Positions 18,829 to 27,666 of a stretch of 57,222 nt of DNA are shown here, piece by piece. The translations under genes were made by a program, and so were the position numbers. Position 1 is the stretch's first letter. Each line of letters starts with the position of its first letter. Source of the DNA: Bacteroidales bacterium UBA1800. Lineage in GTDB: Bacteria > Bacteroidota > Bacteroidia > Bacteroidales > VadinHA17. The notes under the pieces were generated by a model. The model was not told the origin of the DNA and ran no database searches. It saw only the letters and a list, made by a program, of their open reading frames with translations. The stretch spans positions 1,047-58,268 of the forward strand of contig DCFQ01000066.1 in assembly GCA_002319915.1 (NCBI GenBank), written 5' to 3'.

Positions 18829-20668
18829 AACTCTTTCTTATCCGTTCGACGATATATGCCTTGTAAATGAATGAAAGGTCCCCTTTATGAAGCTCCGACG
18901 ATAATTCCGGATCGGGTATTATGCTTTCCGACAGGGACTCGGGCCGGCTCCTGCTTACCAGATGATTGCGGTAAGTCAGAACAGCTTTGTCGGTGCCAAC
19001 CCTTACCGTTTCCCTGAGCAGCCTGGTGTATTCATCAATATGCATCCATTCGAAGATGTTTGTGAAATTGAATTTTGAGATCGAATCCGCGGGCAGCCTG
19101 TTGAAATAATCCATGCACCCTTCAGTGACCATTTCCAGGCGATCGACCCGTGTGCGAATTATGTCGAAATTCTCCTTTTTGAGATATACAGGAAGGTTGC
19201 CGTCGTTATAATTTCCAAGGAGTATATATGCAAGGAAATTGTTCTCCTGGATTGGAAGCTCCGTTATTGCCCTCCTTACGGAAGCATTGTAATATTTCCT
19301 GAAGGAGAATCCCGGTTCAATGAATTTATAAAATTTCTTATCGAAAAGAAGGCTGGCAAAAGTTCTGCTCAGGAACAAACTGCAAAAAACCCTCCATCTT
19401 TTATTATTCCATTTGGTGTCGAAGAATCTCTGGCGGTCGGGCACAGTTTTCAGGCTGAACAGCTCGGCGATGATCTTTTTACCGATCAGAAGCCTGAACA
19501 ACCGCATCAGAAGATGCATGAACCATTCATACCGGCCTGCGTGAATTATTCCATCCCGGATGCAGGCTTTCCTGTTGCTCCAGTAAAGCTGTTCTTCTTC
19601 AGAAAGGGAGGGCCTGATCCTGTCATAAAACTGCTTCCTGAAGGATGAAGGCCTGATGCCGAAGAATTCAAGGGTTTCCTGATACGTCAGGGTTTTGAAA
19701 GCATTTAATTTCAAAGAAAGCAGGTAATTCTGATGACGGTTCATGTCGAGGCATATCACCTTTTTCGGGTTGTCGAGAAGAAATGCCAGTGCATTGCACC
19801 CTCCTGACGTAATAGTAAAAACAACATCGTCAGGCTGAATCCTGAATGCTCTCCTGTCGAGACCGGGATCCTCCCAGCACTGGGAATAAAGGATATCCCT
19901 GAATACCTTTGACCGGCTGAATTTCCTGCTTTTTGCAGACGCTTTCGGATGATCCCGTTTCGGGATCCCCTTGATGGTGTGGACTATTGCCCAATCAATT
20001 GCAGCAGGGAAGCCGATCAGGATGGCATGGATGAATTTGCCGGTGAAAGCTGCAACTATCAGGCCGGGAATAAAAAGAATGTACTGTGCATTGTGCCTGA
20101 AGCCATCATAATTGATCCTGAAATCCCTTATGATTTCCGGGAAGCCTCTCAACCCCGGCAGTAAAGCGGGAACAGAGCTTATGTATTCCCTCCGGGCATC
20201 CCCGAACTTCTTAACCAGAGTCTCCTCTTCATACCTGATCAGGCACTGGTAATGCAGCCTGATGAGCAGCGGAATTAATAATCCGACTGGACTGAGACAG
20301 AGCGACAACGAGGTAAAGGCCAGGAGATCGGCTGAATAGATCGGATGCCTGACTATCTTATAGGGGCCTGCAAGCATCAGCCTGTCGTCCCTGACCTTAA
20401 AATCCATGACCGTCGAGGAAGTCAGAATAGTACCGCTCCACATCCTTATGAGTGATGCTGATAAGACCATGAAAGCCACCAGGATATATCCGTACCTGAG
20501 AGATATCCCGGGAGAGCAGCCGGCCCATTTGCCGGCGATCTCAATGTCCGACGGCATTTGCCTGAAGACCGTAAATGAAAGGAGAGTAACGATCGATACG
20601 ATTGAGAGAGAAATGAATATCCTGATCTCAAACCATTTTTTCAAAAAGCTGTTCCAACGGGTCTTCAT
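18821..20668 (-). CDS. Membrane methyltransferase (ICMT/PEMT-like) fused to BtaA-like 3-amino-3-carboxypropyl transferase
   Basis: A 615-residue fusion. The N-terminal part (about 15-235) is hydrophobic and carries the ICMT/PEMT methyltransferase motif GPYKIVRHPIY at 101-111 and the C-terminal motif YEEETLVKKFG from 146. Residues about 256-615 are DUF3419/BtaA-like: YSQCWEDP at 261-268, TSGGCN near 287-292, VICLDMN near 304-310, and a C-terminal LSFIYKAY motif. BtaA transfers the 3-amino-3-carboxypropyl group of SAM to diacylglycerol to make a homoserine lipid. In known betaine-lipid synthesis a soluble BtaB then N-methylates it. Here a membrane methyltransferase is joined to BtaA instead. 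It starts 11 bp after the lipid kinase. Product identity is inferred. Confidence 0.82.
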   Translation of the reverse strand: MKTRWNSFLKKWFEIRIFISLSIVSIVTLLSFTVFRQMPSDIEIAGKWAGCSPGISLRYGYILVAFMVLSASLIRMWSGTILTSSTVMDFKVRDDRLMLAGPYKIVRHPIYSADLLAFTSLSLCLSPVGLLIPLLIRLHYQCLIRYEEETLVKKFGDARREYISSVPALLPGLRGFPEIIRDFRINYDGFRHNAQYILFIPGLIVAAFTGKFIHAILIGFPAAIDWAIVHTIKGIPKRDHPKASAKSRKFSRSKVFRDILYSQCWEDPGLDRRAFRIQPDDVVFTITSGGCNALAFLLDNPKKVICLDMNRHQNYLLSLKLNAFKTLTYQETLEFFGIRPSSFRKQFYDRIRPSLSEEEQLYWSNRKACIRDGIIHAGRYEWFMHLLMRLFRLLIGKKIIAELFSLKTVPDRQRFFDTKWNNKRWRVFCSLFLSRTFASLLFDKKFYKFIEPGFSFRKYYNASVRRAITELPIQENNFLAYILLGNYNDGNLPVYLKKENFDIIRTRVDRLEMVTEGCMDYFNRLPADSISKFNFTNIFEWMHIDEYTRLLRETVRVGTDKAVLTYRNHLVSRSRPESLSESIIPDPELSSELHKGDLSFIYKAYIVERIRKSYV

Positions 20669-20679
20669 GATTTCCTGTT

Positions 20680-21615
20680 TTAAAAGTCCGCTTTTACCCT
20701 GATTGCCGAAGGGATCATCTCAAGGTCAAATGGTGAAGACCCGATTATCTCACCGTCCGCCTCAAGAGTTATGCTTATATCCGATCTTATCCTGAGCGAC
20801 CTGCATTTCTTCAGGGAAAACTCTTTCCCGTTAATATGCTGACCAGAATATATTTTCGGGAAACTAATCAGCCTGTTGAGTACATTCATTTCATGGATTG
20901 ACAGGACATCAAAAAGTCCGTCATTCAATCTGGCATCCGGGGTAAGCCTCATGCCTCCGGCACATTCGACCCCGTTTCCTGCAACAAGCCCTATAAGTCT
21001 GAAATCGGAGGCACTTTCATTATCAAACTGAAGGTTAATTGTCATTGGCCTGAACAGAACCGCCTGTATTGCCGCAGTGATCCCGAATGCCAGGGTGCCG
21101 CCAAGCTTCTTGACCCTCTTCCCTGTTTTTGCAGCGACCGTGCTTCCAATTCCGACCTGGCATTCATTTACGAAAAGTCTTGAAGATTTCCTGCCGTCAG
21201 GATCCATAAATGAAATGTGTCCGACATCAAGCATCAGGGAATGAGGCCTCAGGATCAGGCTTATCTGGTCTTCCAGCGATCCGGGAAGGTTGAGGGTCTT
21301 CGCATATCCGCCCCCTGTACCGCAATTGATTATTCCGAGCTCACACTCCGGATTCAGAGGTTCCCTCCCGTTGAAGAAACCGTTCACCACCTCGTTGATT
21401 GTTCCGTCACCCCCTACGGCGACGATCAGGCCTGCACCATTTTTTAAAGCCCTCCTGGTAATCCCTGTGGCTTCATCCCTGGCGGCAGTATGGCTGAGAA
21501 TTATCAACGATTCCGAATATGATCCCAGTCTTTTCATAAGCCTTGTAGCGACAAGGTTCGCTTTGCCATTACCTGCAGCCGGGTTTATGATGATATGTAT
21601 GTCCCTGGTTTTCAT
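20680..21615 (-). CDS. Diacylglycerol-kinase-like lipid kinase (YegS/LCB5 family)
   Basis: A 311-residue protein with the DAGK catalytic fold. INPAAGNGKA at 10-20 and the nucleotide motif GGDGTINEVVNG at 68-79 are diagnostic, followed by GIINCGTGGGYAKTL and the usual beta-sandwich C-terminal half. Family members phosphorylate diacylglycerol, sphingoid bases or ceramide. As first gene of the run it may set the balance between diacylglycerol (the BtaA substrate) and phosphatidate, or phosphorylate the product. No promoter of the TAnnTTTG type was found on the minus strand just upstream. Confidence 0.9.
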   Translation of the reverse strand: MKTRDIHIIINPAAGNGKANLVATRLMKRLGSYSESLIILSHTAARDEATGITRRALKNGAGLIVAVGGDGTINEVVNGFFNGREPLNPECELGIINCGTGGGYAKTLNLPGSLEDQISLILRPHSLMLDVGHISFMDPDGRKSSRLFVNECQVGIGSTVAAKTGKRVKKLGGTLAFGITAAIQAVLFRPMTINLQFDNESASDFRLIGLVAGNGVECAGGMRLTPDARLNDGLFDVLSIHEMNVLNRLISFPKIYSGQHINGKEFSLKKCRSLRIRSDISITLEADGEIIGSSPFDLEMIPSAIRVKADF

Positions 21616-21777
21616 CTGTTGAAAAGAGAATGTTTAGAATTTTTAGATTTAGCTGTTATCTTCATCCCAGAGAATCCAACAATCAGGCCAATTAACATAT
21701 TGTTTTGTAATTCAACCTTATACAAAGCTTACTTCCTTTCTGAACTGATCATTATTGTCCTGTTTTGAAACATTTTA

Positions 21778-21808
21778 TTGACTCGTATCGCTACACTTCA
21801 TATCTTTG
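21778..21808 (+). promoter_or_regulatory. Predicted promoter for the sigma54-type regulator
   Basis: TTG at 21778-21780, 20 bases, then TATCTTTG at 21801-21808. This is a near-consensus Bacteroidetes primary promoter with a predicted start near 21814. It supports translation from ATG 21851 rather than from the TTG at 21806, which lies inside the -7 element. Confidence 0.7.
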
Positions 21809-21850
21809 TTGTGTAGGGTATATTTATTTAAATATCACGCATCTACACAA

Positions 21851-23251
21851 ATGAGATCAGAAAGGTCCCCGAGCATTCTGATAGTTGATGATGACAGGGA
21901 TGTCTCATACACAGCAGGTCTTGTGGTGAGGAACCTGTTTCAAAAAGTGGATGTCATCGACCGGCCGGGATTACTGCCTCAGTTTCTGTCAGCCTGCAAA
22001 TATGATGTGATCCTTCTCGACATGAATTTTTCACCTGGCAGTACTTCCGGGAAGGAAGGGCTTGACTGGATCGGCAGAATTCATGAAATAGACCCCAGCA
22101 TACGGATCCTTTCAACCACTGCTTATGGTGAAATAGACCTTGCAGTGCAGGCCATGAAGAACGGAGCAACAGATTTCATAATAAAACCCTGGAGCAAAGC
22201 ACAGTTGATAGCCTCGGTTCAGAATGCCCTTCAGTCAGGTGGAAAAGGCAGAGTTACCGGCACTTTACGCAAGTGCAAAACAGGCTCGAACGATCAGGAT
22301 GAGAATTATCCGGAAACAATCAGCCGGTCGGAAATTATGGCGCAGATCCTGGAAACTATGGAAACGGTTGCGCCAACGGATGCCAACGTCCTTATCATGG
22401 GCGAAAACGGAACCGGTAAAGAGCTCGCAGCCTGGACCCTGCACTGTAAATCCATGAGAAAGGGGAAACCATTTGTGCATGTTGATCTTGGGGCTATTCC
22501 CGAAACTCTTTTCGAAGCTGAACTATTTGGTCACAAAAGGGGCGCATTTACAGATGCGAGGGAAGACAGGGCAGGAAGGTTCGAGGATGCTTCGGGAGGA
22601 ACGCTTTTCCTGGATGAGATCGGAAATCTGGGCATGCCGCTCCAGGCTAAGATACTTACCGCAATCCAGAACAAAAAAGTGGTAAGGATCGGGAGCAATA
22701 ACCAGGTGCCTGTCAATGTAAGATTGATCACTGCAACGAATATGCCGCTCTACGAAATGGCCGATTCCTTTTCGTTCAGGCAGGATCTTCTCTACCGTAT
22801 TAACACAGTAGAAATCATGCTACCTCCGCTGCGCGATAGAAAGGAAGACATTGAAGTGATCGCAGATCACTATCTCAGGGTGTTTTCAGAACGGTACGGA
22901 AAGCCGGGGATCAAAATAAGAGGTGATGCCTATCTGAAAATGCACGAATACCACTGGCCGGGAAATATAAGGGAGCTTGCCCATTGCATTGAAAGGGCTG
23001 TCATTCTTTGCAAAAGAGAAACTCTGACATCTGAAGACTTTCCATTGAAAATCAAATCAGCAAATGGCCAGGCAGATTCAATGAAGACCATGAAGGTGGA
23101 AGATTTTGAAAGAAATGCGATCGCATCGGCCCTTGGCAAATACAATGGCAATCTCTCGAAGGCTGCTGAGGAACTTGGAATCGCAAGAAGCACCTTGTAT
23201 CGCAAGATTGCGCATTTCGGACTTGAAGTCTTCAATCTTTCAGCTTTATAA
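21851..23251 (+). CDS. NtrC-family response regulator (sigma54 activator)
   Basis: With the ATG at 21851 the protein has 466 residues. The receiver domain (about 5-120) carries acidic DDD near the start, phosphoacceptor Asp57 in LLDMNF, and a switch Lys in IIKPWS. The AAA+ domain (about 155-390) has Walker A GENGTGKE near 184, the sigma54-contacting loop as GAFTDA instead of GAFTGA near 230, and Walker B in GTLFLDEIG. A FIS-type helix-turn-helix closes the protein (NLSKAAEELGIARSTLYRK). The kinase gene follows after 15 bp. It is divergent from the lipid operon, but I found no -24/-12 promoter (TGGCAC, 5 bases, TTGCA) in the shared intergenic region. Confidence 0.92.
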   Translation: MRSERSPSILIVDDDRDVSYTAGLVVRNLFQKVDVIDRPGLLPQFLSACKYDVILLDMNFSPGSTSGKEGLDWIGRIHEIDPSIRILSTTAYGEIDLAVQAMKNGATDFIIKPWSKAQLIASVQNALQSGGKGRVTGTLRKCKTGSNDQDENYPETISRSEIMAQILETMETVAPTDANVLIMGENGTGKELAAWTLHCKSMRKGKPFVHVDLGAIPETLFEAELFGHKRGAFTDAREDRAGRFEDASGGTLFLDEIGNLGMPLQAKILTAIQNKKVVRIGSNNQVPVNVRLITATNMPLYEMADSFSFRQDLLYRINTVEIMLPPLRDRKEDIEVIADHYLRVFSERYGKPGIKIRGDAYLKMHEYHWPGNIRELAHCIERAVILCKRETLTSEDFPLKIKSANGQADSMKTMKVEDFERNAIASALGKYNGNLSKAAEELGIARSTLYRKIAHFGLEVFNLSAL

Positions 23252-23266
23252 GTTCTCAAAGAGCAT

Positions 23267-24694
23267 ATGAAAAACATCTGGAAGCTTATTTCAAACATCG
23301 GGATAAAACAGCCCGATGATAAGAATCACAACCGGACCATTATCCTCACCAACCAGATAAACTTCGCATTGTTATGCTGCATGATAATGATCATGATCGT
23401 CATTGTGCTGGGAAAAATCATAAAAGGGAACCCTCTCAACTTCGGAACAGTCAGGGTCATAATCCTGATTGGCCTGAACATTATGAACATCGCGCTGGCA
23501 TACTTCGGATATACATTATGGTGCAAGCTGTCGCTCATATACCTGCCGCATCTTATCTTCATCCTGATCCCTACCCTGATGGGATTCGTTGAAGAAGAAG
23601 GTTTTACCTATTACCCTTACCTGCTTATTGGAACTGCCGTCATTCCCCAGCTGCTTCTGGATCCACAGAAAGAAAAACTGCTCTACTGGTCATCCCTGGC
23701 GTATTACTTTATTCTTGTTCTTACAATTGACAAGATCATGATCCTGACCTCGAGTGGCAGTTATCCGATTGTCGACAGGATAAACGGCTTTTATCATTTT
23801 TACAAGATTGCCCAGGTCGGGCTCTTCATTTTTATCATATCAAGCATTTATTACCTGCAGAAGCTGGGCATCCGGTACGAATTCGAATTGAAAAGGAACA
23901 ACAAAAAGCTTGATTTCCAGAACAGGGAGCTCAAAAGGCAAAAGGAGGAAATTGAAAGGAAAAAGGATGAGCTGATCGCCAGGGAAATTGAAACCTGGCA
24001 GAAGCAAATCAGGATAATCTCCCATGAGATAGTCAATTCGGCAATTCCCATCACTAACCTGGCAGGCATGTCGCGGCAGATGCTCGAAGATGAATCGGGC
24101 GCTCTCCTCAGCCCCGCCCAGCTCAGTGACGAGACGGCCAATGATATCCATCACGGGCTGGAGATCATTGAATCACGGACGCAGGCCCTGATAAATTTTG
24201 TCAAGGCGACAAAAAGCATATCCCTTATCCCCAGGCCAAATTTGCGCAATGTCCCGGTCAATGAGATTTTCGACCGGGTCAGCACATTGTTCGCACCAAA
24301 ATTCAAAGAAAAAGGCGTGAACCTGGTCAGGCGCATAAAGCCGGATGATCTCTCACTCAAGGCAGACCTTGAATTGACAGAGCAGGTGTTAATCAACCTT
24401 ATCCAGAATTCCCTGGAGGCCATGGCCGGTATCGGCGAGCAGGAGCTTATCCTGACCGCCGGCATGAATGAAAAAGGACAGCCATGGATAATCATCACTG
24501 ACAACGGCCCCGGGATACCGGACGATGCAGTGCAAAAAATATTCCTGCCTTTCTACTCCACAAAGCCAAAAAACTATGGAATAGGATTGAGCCTGTCGAG
24601 GCAGATCATGCTGGCACACGGCGGCAGGCTGGAATTAAACCCTGAATCCGGTCAGAAAGGAGCGTCGTTTGTCCTGACCTTCCTGGAGAATTAG
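23267..24694 (+). CDS. Membrane sensor histidine kinase
   Basis: A 475-residue kinase. Five or six hydrophobic helices (about 30-200) make up the N-terminal third with no large periplasmic loop, so sensing is likely within the membrane. A coiled coil follows (about 205-245, very rich in K, E and R), then the H-box with His253 in IISHEIVNS, and the ATPase domain with N box LIQNSLEAM, G1 DNGPGIPDDA and GIGLSLSRQ. The HEIVNSxxP variant of the H-box is characteristic of kinases partnered with NtrC-type regulators. It is the presumed partner of the upstream regulator and is co-transcribed with it. Confidence 0.92.
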   Translation: MKNIWKLISNIGIKQPDDKNHNRTIILTNQINFALLCCMIMIMIVIVLGKIIKGNPLNFGTVRVIILIGLNIMNIALAYFGYTLWCKLSLIYLPHLIFILIPTLMGFVEEEGFTYYPYLLIGTAVIPQLLLDPQKEKLLYWSSLAYYFILVLTIDKIMILTSSGSYPIVDRINGFYHFYKIAQVGLFIFIISSIYYLQKLGIRYEFELKRNNKKLDFQNRELKRQKEEIERKKDELIAREIETWQKQIRIISHEIVNSAIPITNLAGMSRQMLEDESGALLSPAQLSDETANDIHHGLEIIESRTQALINFVKATKSISLIPRPNLRNVPVNEIFDRVSTLFAPKFKEKGVNLVRRIKPDDLSLKADLELTEQVLINLIQNSLEAMAGIGEQELILTAGMNEKGQPWIIITDNGPGIPDDAVQKIFLPFYSTKPKNYGIGLSLSRQIMLAHGGRLELNPESGQKGASFVLTFLEN

Positions 24695-24798
24695 CCGCCA
24701 AATCACTTAAGTCGGACCGCCTGGTACAGATCTGCCTGATCCCCGCTATGCGGGCCTTTCGGGCCGACCTGCAGCCAGGACCGGCATCAACAGCAATT

Positions 24799-25470
24799 TT
24801 ATTCCGGTTCTTTTGCCTGCTCCACTGTTGAAGGCAGGTTTTCATAATAGCCTGTGGCCGTATCCTCATTATTCCTGATCTTTTTGCAGAACCTGAACCT
24901 CGCCTGCTGTTCATTTAAAAACATATGGTTAATGGCGGATTCATCCCTGTCAAATTTCACCGAATTCTGGATGGATATTGAAACCGCAAATCCATCGACA
25001 TCATGATCCGTCCCGATATATGTAAACGTCCAGTTCCTGAGCTTCAGCTCATTGATCATCTTTTTAATTGCAGCCCCGGAAAACTCTTTTGATGCATTTT
25101 CCTCACCGTCCGTCAGAATTGTGACCAATACATGATAATCCTTATCATCCTCGAGAATTTTCCTGAGCTTCCCGATGGAAAACCCCATCGCATCAAACAG
25201 GGGAGTGAGCGAGTCGGGCCTGTACTTGCTGTCGTCGATCATTTCAAGCTTGCTCACCGGCTCTGCAAAATGAATTAATTTCTGCCCGAGCCCGTTAAAT
25301 GTTACGAAAGAGATAAAATGCGCCTGGTCCGGAAATGACTTTTCAAGCCCCTTTGTGGTTTGGACCAGTTCGTTAAACCCCCTGATTATCGATTCACTGA
25401 TAGACAACATCGATCCGCTTTCATCCAGAATAATCAGGTTGTGCACCTTTTGTTTCCTGCCATCATTCAT
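24799..25470 (-). CDS. von Willebrand factor A domain protein
   Basis: The ATG at 25470 (MNDGRKQKVHN) is preferred, giving 223 residues. Open frame continues upstream to 25668 but is not VWA-like. The metal-site residues are all present: LDESGSM (DxSxS), the Thr in SLTPLFDA, and the Asp in LTDGEEN. The rest fits a single VWA fold with a polar C-terminal tail. No signal peptide is seen, so it is probably cytoplasmic. Similar stand-alone VWA proteins occur with chaperone/ATPase pairs, but no such partner lies nearby. Convergent with the kinase gene. Confidence 0.82.
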   Translation of the reverse strand: MNDGRKQKVHNLIILDESGSMLSISESIIRGFNELVQTTKGLEKSFPDQAHFISFVTFNGLGQKLIHFAEPVSKLEMIDDSKYRPDSLTPLFDAMGFSIGKLRKILEDDKDYHVLVTILTDGEENASKEFSGAAIKKMINELKLRNWTFTYIGTDHDVDGFAVSISIQNSVKFDRDESAINHMFLNEQQARFRFCKKIRNNEDTATGYYENLPSTVEQAKEPE

Positions 25471-25689
25471 AGCCTTAAGAATTAAGTTAAATTGTTTCTT
25501 TACCCCGGTCATGGGGGTAATTTGATTTCTGCAAAGAAAAACAGGATGGTTGCAGTCTTTCTGCAATGGAAAAGATTTTATGAGCCGGCCCTTAAATGCG
25601 GGTCCGGGGCGTATGACGAAGCTAGCCTGGCCAGGGGGGCATCCCTGAAGGGCCGGCCACCCTGACATTGTTAATTTATTAACAATATA

Positions 25690-25827
25690 TCATGCGCCGG
25701 GATCATTGCCGGCTTGTTCCAGGTTCCTTCCGGGTATTTTTACCCAGGGCATCGAACCGACGCTGCAACATAGAGGAGAGATCGCAGGCATAATCAGGGC
25801 TCCAAGGATAAATAAAACATTTTTCAT
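25690..25827 (-). CDS. Possible small secreted peptide (45 residues)
   Basis: ATG at 25827 (MKNVLFILGALIMPAIS) opens a short product whose first 23 residues look like a signal peptide or membrane helix with two Cys at its end. A longer open frame begins at 25875 but adds only polar sequence. It is not recognised as any family. It lies between the VWA gene and a small membrane protein on the same strand. Its existence is uncertain. Confidence 0.3.
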   Translation of the reverse strand: MKNVLFILGALIMPAISPLCCSVGSMPWVKIPGRNLEQAGNDPGA

Positions 25828-25930
25828 ATCTGCCTGGATTTTGGTTTTTGTTACTCCCCGTCCGCCTTGCATCACTTAAGTTCTTTCATGTAGTTTGCGG
25901 TTCAGGGCTTTTCCGGAATTACCGGCCTTA

Positions 25931-26176
25931 TCATGCAATTTTATCATTATTCCCTGCCAGGGAACTCGAAATGAAAGCAATCGCCGAGTATGCGATAAAA
26001 ATAATGATGAGGTTGATCAGGAACGGCCTCAGTGTGTCACTTGCAGAATGAGACCTGCTGTCGATGCTGACAAACCTGAAAACGGCATAAACGATCCCTG
26101 CCAGCATAATGATCCAGCCTGCCGGCTTTATCGGGAGATAAATGATCCCGAAACGTTTGAACCAGGGTAAATTCAT
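25931..26176 (-). CDS. Small two-helix membrane protein
   Basis: An 81-residue protein. Two hydrophobic helices, at about 15-37 and 50-70, are separated by a short polar loop rich in Ser/Asp/Arg. The N-terminus (MNLPWFKRFGIIYLPIKPAGW) is a common start for small uncharacterised Bacteroidetes inner-membrane proteins. No catalytic residues are visible. Confidence 0.6.
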   Translation of the reverse strand: MNLPWFKRFGIIYLPIKPAGWIIMLAGIVYAVFRFVSIDSRSHSASDTLRPFLINLIIIFIAYSAIAFISSSLAGNNDKIA

Positions 26177-26333
26177 GGCGGAATATTTAATGACTTGAAT
26201 TTCTGATTAAAACATTTTTAAATTCATTTCGTTGGGGATCCGCCTTGAAAACTGAATTCCTTGAAACCCACTTTTATAAAGCCAGGATTGCTTGTACCCC
26301 TGCGCGATACCGGACAATTTCCTTCCATTAGAA

Positions 26334-26732
26334 TCAGTAATTCCTTATGACTTTCAGTGAATCACTGTTTACTGATTTAATCTCAATCGTGTAAGTCTCC
26401 GGACCATCGTAATTTGAGACATCCACTTTCACAAGATTCCTGCCCAGAAAAGTCCACCTGCCCTGGTAATCGGAATACGAAACAGGTGGCGTTGCACAAA
26501 ATCCGGCGAGGTTCCTTTCAGTAAGGGAGCCGTCGGACCTGAATGTATAACCGGGGCATTGACTGAATGCCTGCGCCCTTGAATAAACAAAGACCTCATT
26601 TTCTGCCCGGGAATAGTTCCAGACCCCGAGCAAAAGATTGTCCTTGTCGATGGGAATTTCATCTTTTGAGCAGGAGGTTAACAACAGGCAGCAGGCAGCC
26701 GACAGAATGAAGATCTTTTTCATGAATGACAA
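26334..26732 (-). CDS. Small lipoprotein, lipocalin-like
   Basis: A 132-residue lipoprotein (or 129 residues from MKKIF at 26723). The signal peptide ends in the lipobox LLLTSC with Cys21. The mature part begins with the GVWNYSRAENE segment typical of lipocalin-like Bacteroidetes lipoproteins and continues as alternating beta strands. Two Cys in the mature part could form a disulphide. A TATTTTTG element (26752-26759, minus strand) lies about 20 bp upstream of the start. Confidence 0.75.
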   Translation of the reverse strand: MSFMKKIFILSAACCLLLTSCSKDEIPIDKDNLLLGVWNYSRAENEVFVYSRAQAFSQCPGYTFRSDGSLTERNLAGFCATPPVSYSDYQGRWTFLGRNLVKVDVSNYDGPETYTIEIKSVNSDSLKVIRNY

Positions 26733-26751
26733 GTTAGCTTAAAGGCAGGAA

Positions 26752-26759
26752 CAAAAATA
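26752..26759 (-). promoter_or_regulatory. Possible -7 element for the lipocalin-like lipoprotein
   Basis: The minus strand reads TATTTTTG, matching TAnnTTTG. No TTG is found at the right upstream distance, so this is a half-site only. Confidence 0.35.
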
Positions 26760-26944
26760 ATACCAGTAATTATCAAACAGCTGAATAGTGAAATCTTTTA
26801 TGACTCCGTGCCTTCCTTGCGCTGCCGTCAGGCAGGTCTGTTTTCTCCGCGCAATAAATAATCCCTGACTTTAAAACTTTGGATTTAAACGTAATTCATT
26901 GAAAATTACTCATTATTTAAGACTTTCAGATATTAATTTTATCC

Positions 26945-26952
26945 TACATTTG
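26945..26952 (+). promoter_or_regulatory. Possible -7 element for the SPOR-domain gene
   Basis: TACATTTG fits TAnnTTTG and lies about 40 bp upstream of the ATG at 26992. The -33 region is weak. Confidence 0.4.
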
Positions 26953-26991
26953 ATATGAGGAAATTCTGATAGATCACTTAACAGATTTTTT

Positions 26992-27666
26992 ATGAACTCC
27001 CGATGCCTGGCTATGCTGACCATTCTGGTTATGAATAGCCTGAGTTCGCAAGGCCAGTTCGATTCCCGGCCGGATCCAAAACACGAAGCTGCCGATCCGG
27101 ACCTGGTAATACAGGTCGGTGCATTTCGCCATGAATCCTATTCAGCCGTTCTGAAAGAAAAGCTGGCAGCTGTCATTGACAAATCCGTAATCATAGTCGA
27201 GGAAGACGGATTTTACAAGGTCCGGATAACAGGATTTTCAAGCCAGGAAGAGATGGAGGAGTATTATTCAACGCTTTCATTCCTGGGATTGAAGAACTTC
27301 TGGGCATTCCCTGTTCGCAAGCGAGAAGATCAGATACCGCTGGCTGCCGGGCAGGCGGATAGTGTACCGGCAGCTGCTGAGGAAGTGCTGCCATTGCCAG
27401 CGGATGCCATGGCAGATTCTTCTGCAGCCCCGGCTGAAATAGTCCTCCAGGTTGACGTTTTCCACAGCAAATCGGAAGCCCTCGATGCGCAGAAGAAGAT
27501 CACTTCGAACCTCAACCTGCCGGTGGAGATCGTCCAGGAATGGGAGTACTTCAAGGTATTCGTGACAGGGTTCCAGTCGGCCGACGACGCCGGCAAATAC
27601 TTCTCCGCAATTGCAAAGCTCGGGTTCCCGAAAATCTCCTTGATCAGAAACTACAGCAAGAAATAG
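26992..27666 (+). CDS. Double SPOR-domain exported protein
   Basis: A 224-residue protein. After a short signal peptide come two SPOR repeats, at about 37-110 (VIQVGAFRHESYS to FWAFPV) and 150-222 (VLQVDVFHSKSEA to ISLI). They are joined by an Ala/Pro-rich linker of about 35 residues. SPOR domains bind denuded peptidoglycan, often at division sites, so a periplasmic cell-wall role is likely. Internal duplication is evident from the shared FYKVRITGF and YFKVFVTGF strands. Appears monocistronic. Confidence 0.85.
   Translation: MNSRCLAMLTILVMNSLSSQGQFDSRPDPKHEAADPDLVIQVGAFRHESYSAVLKEKLAAVIDKSVIIVEEDGFYKVRITGFSSQEEMEEYYSTLSFLGLKNFWAFPVRKREDQIPLAAGQADSVPAAAEEVLPLPADAMADSSAAPAEIVLQVDVFHSKSEALDAQKKITSNLNLPVEIVQEWEYFKVFVTGFQSADDAGKYFSAIAKLGFPKISLIRNYSKK

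Noticed and set aside
21616..21850. Possible sigma54 promoter between the lipid operon and the regulator
   Set aside because: No -24/-12 motif (TGGCAC-N5-TTGCA or its complement) was found on either strand.
25471..25668. Upstream 66-codon extension of the VWA protein
   Set aside because: Polar, low-conservation sequence read from a GC-rich intergenic hairpin region. The VWA fold begins just after 25470.
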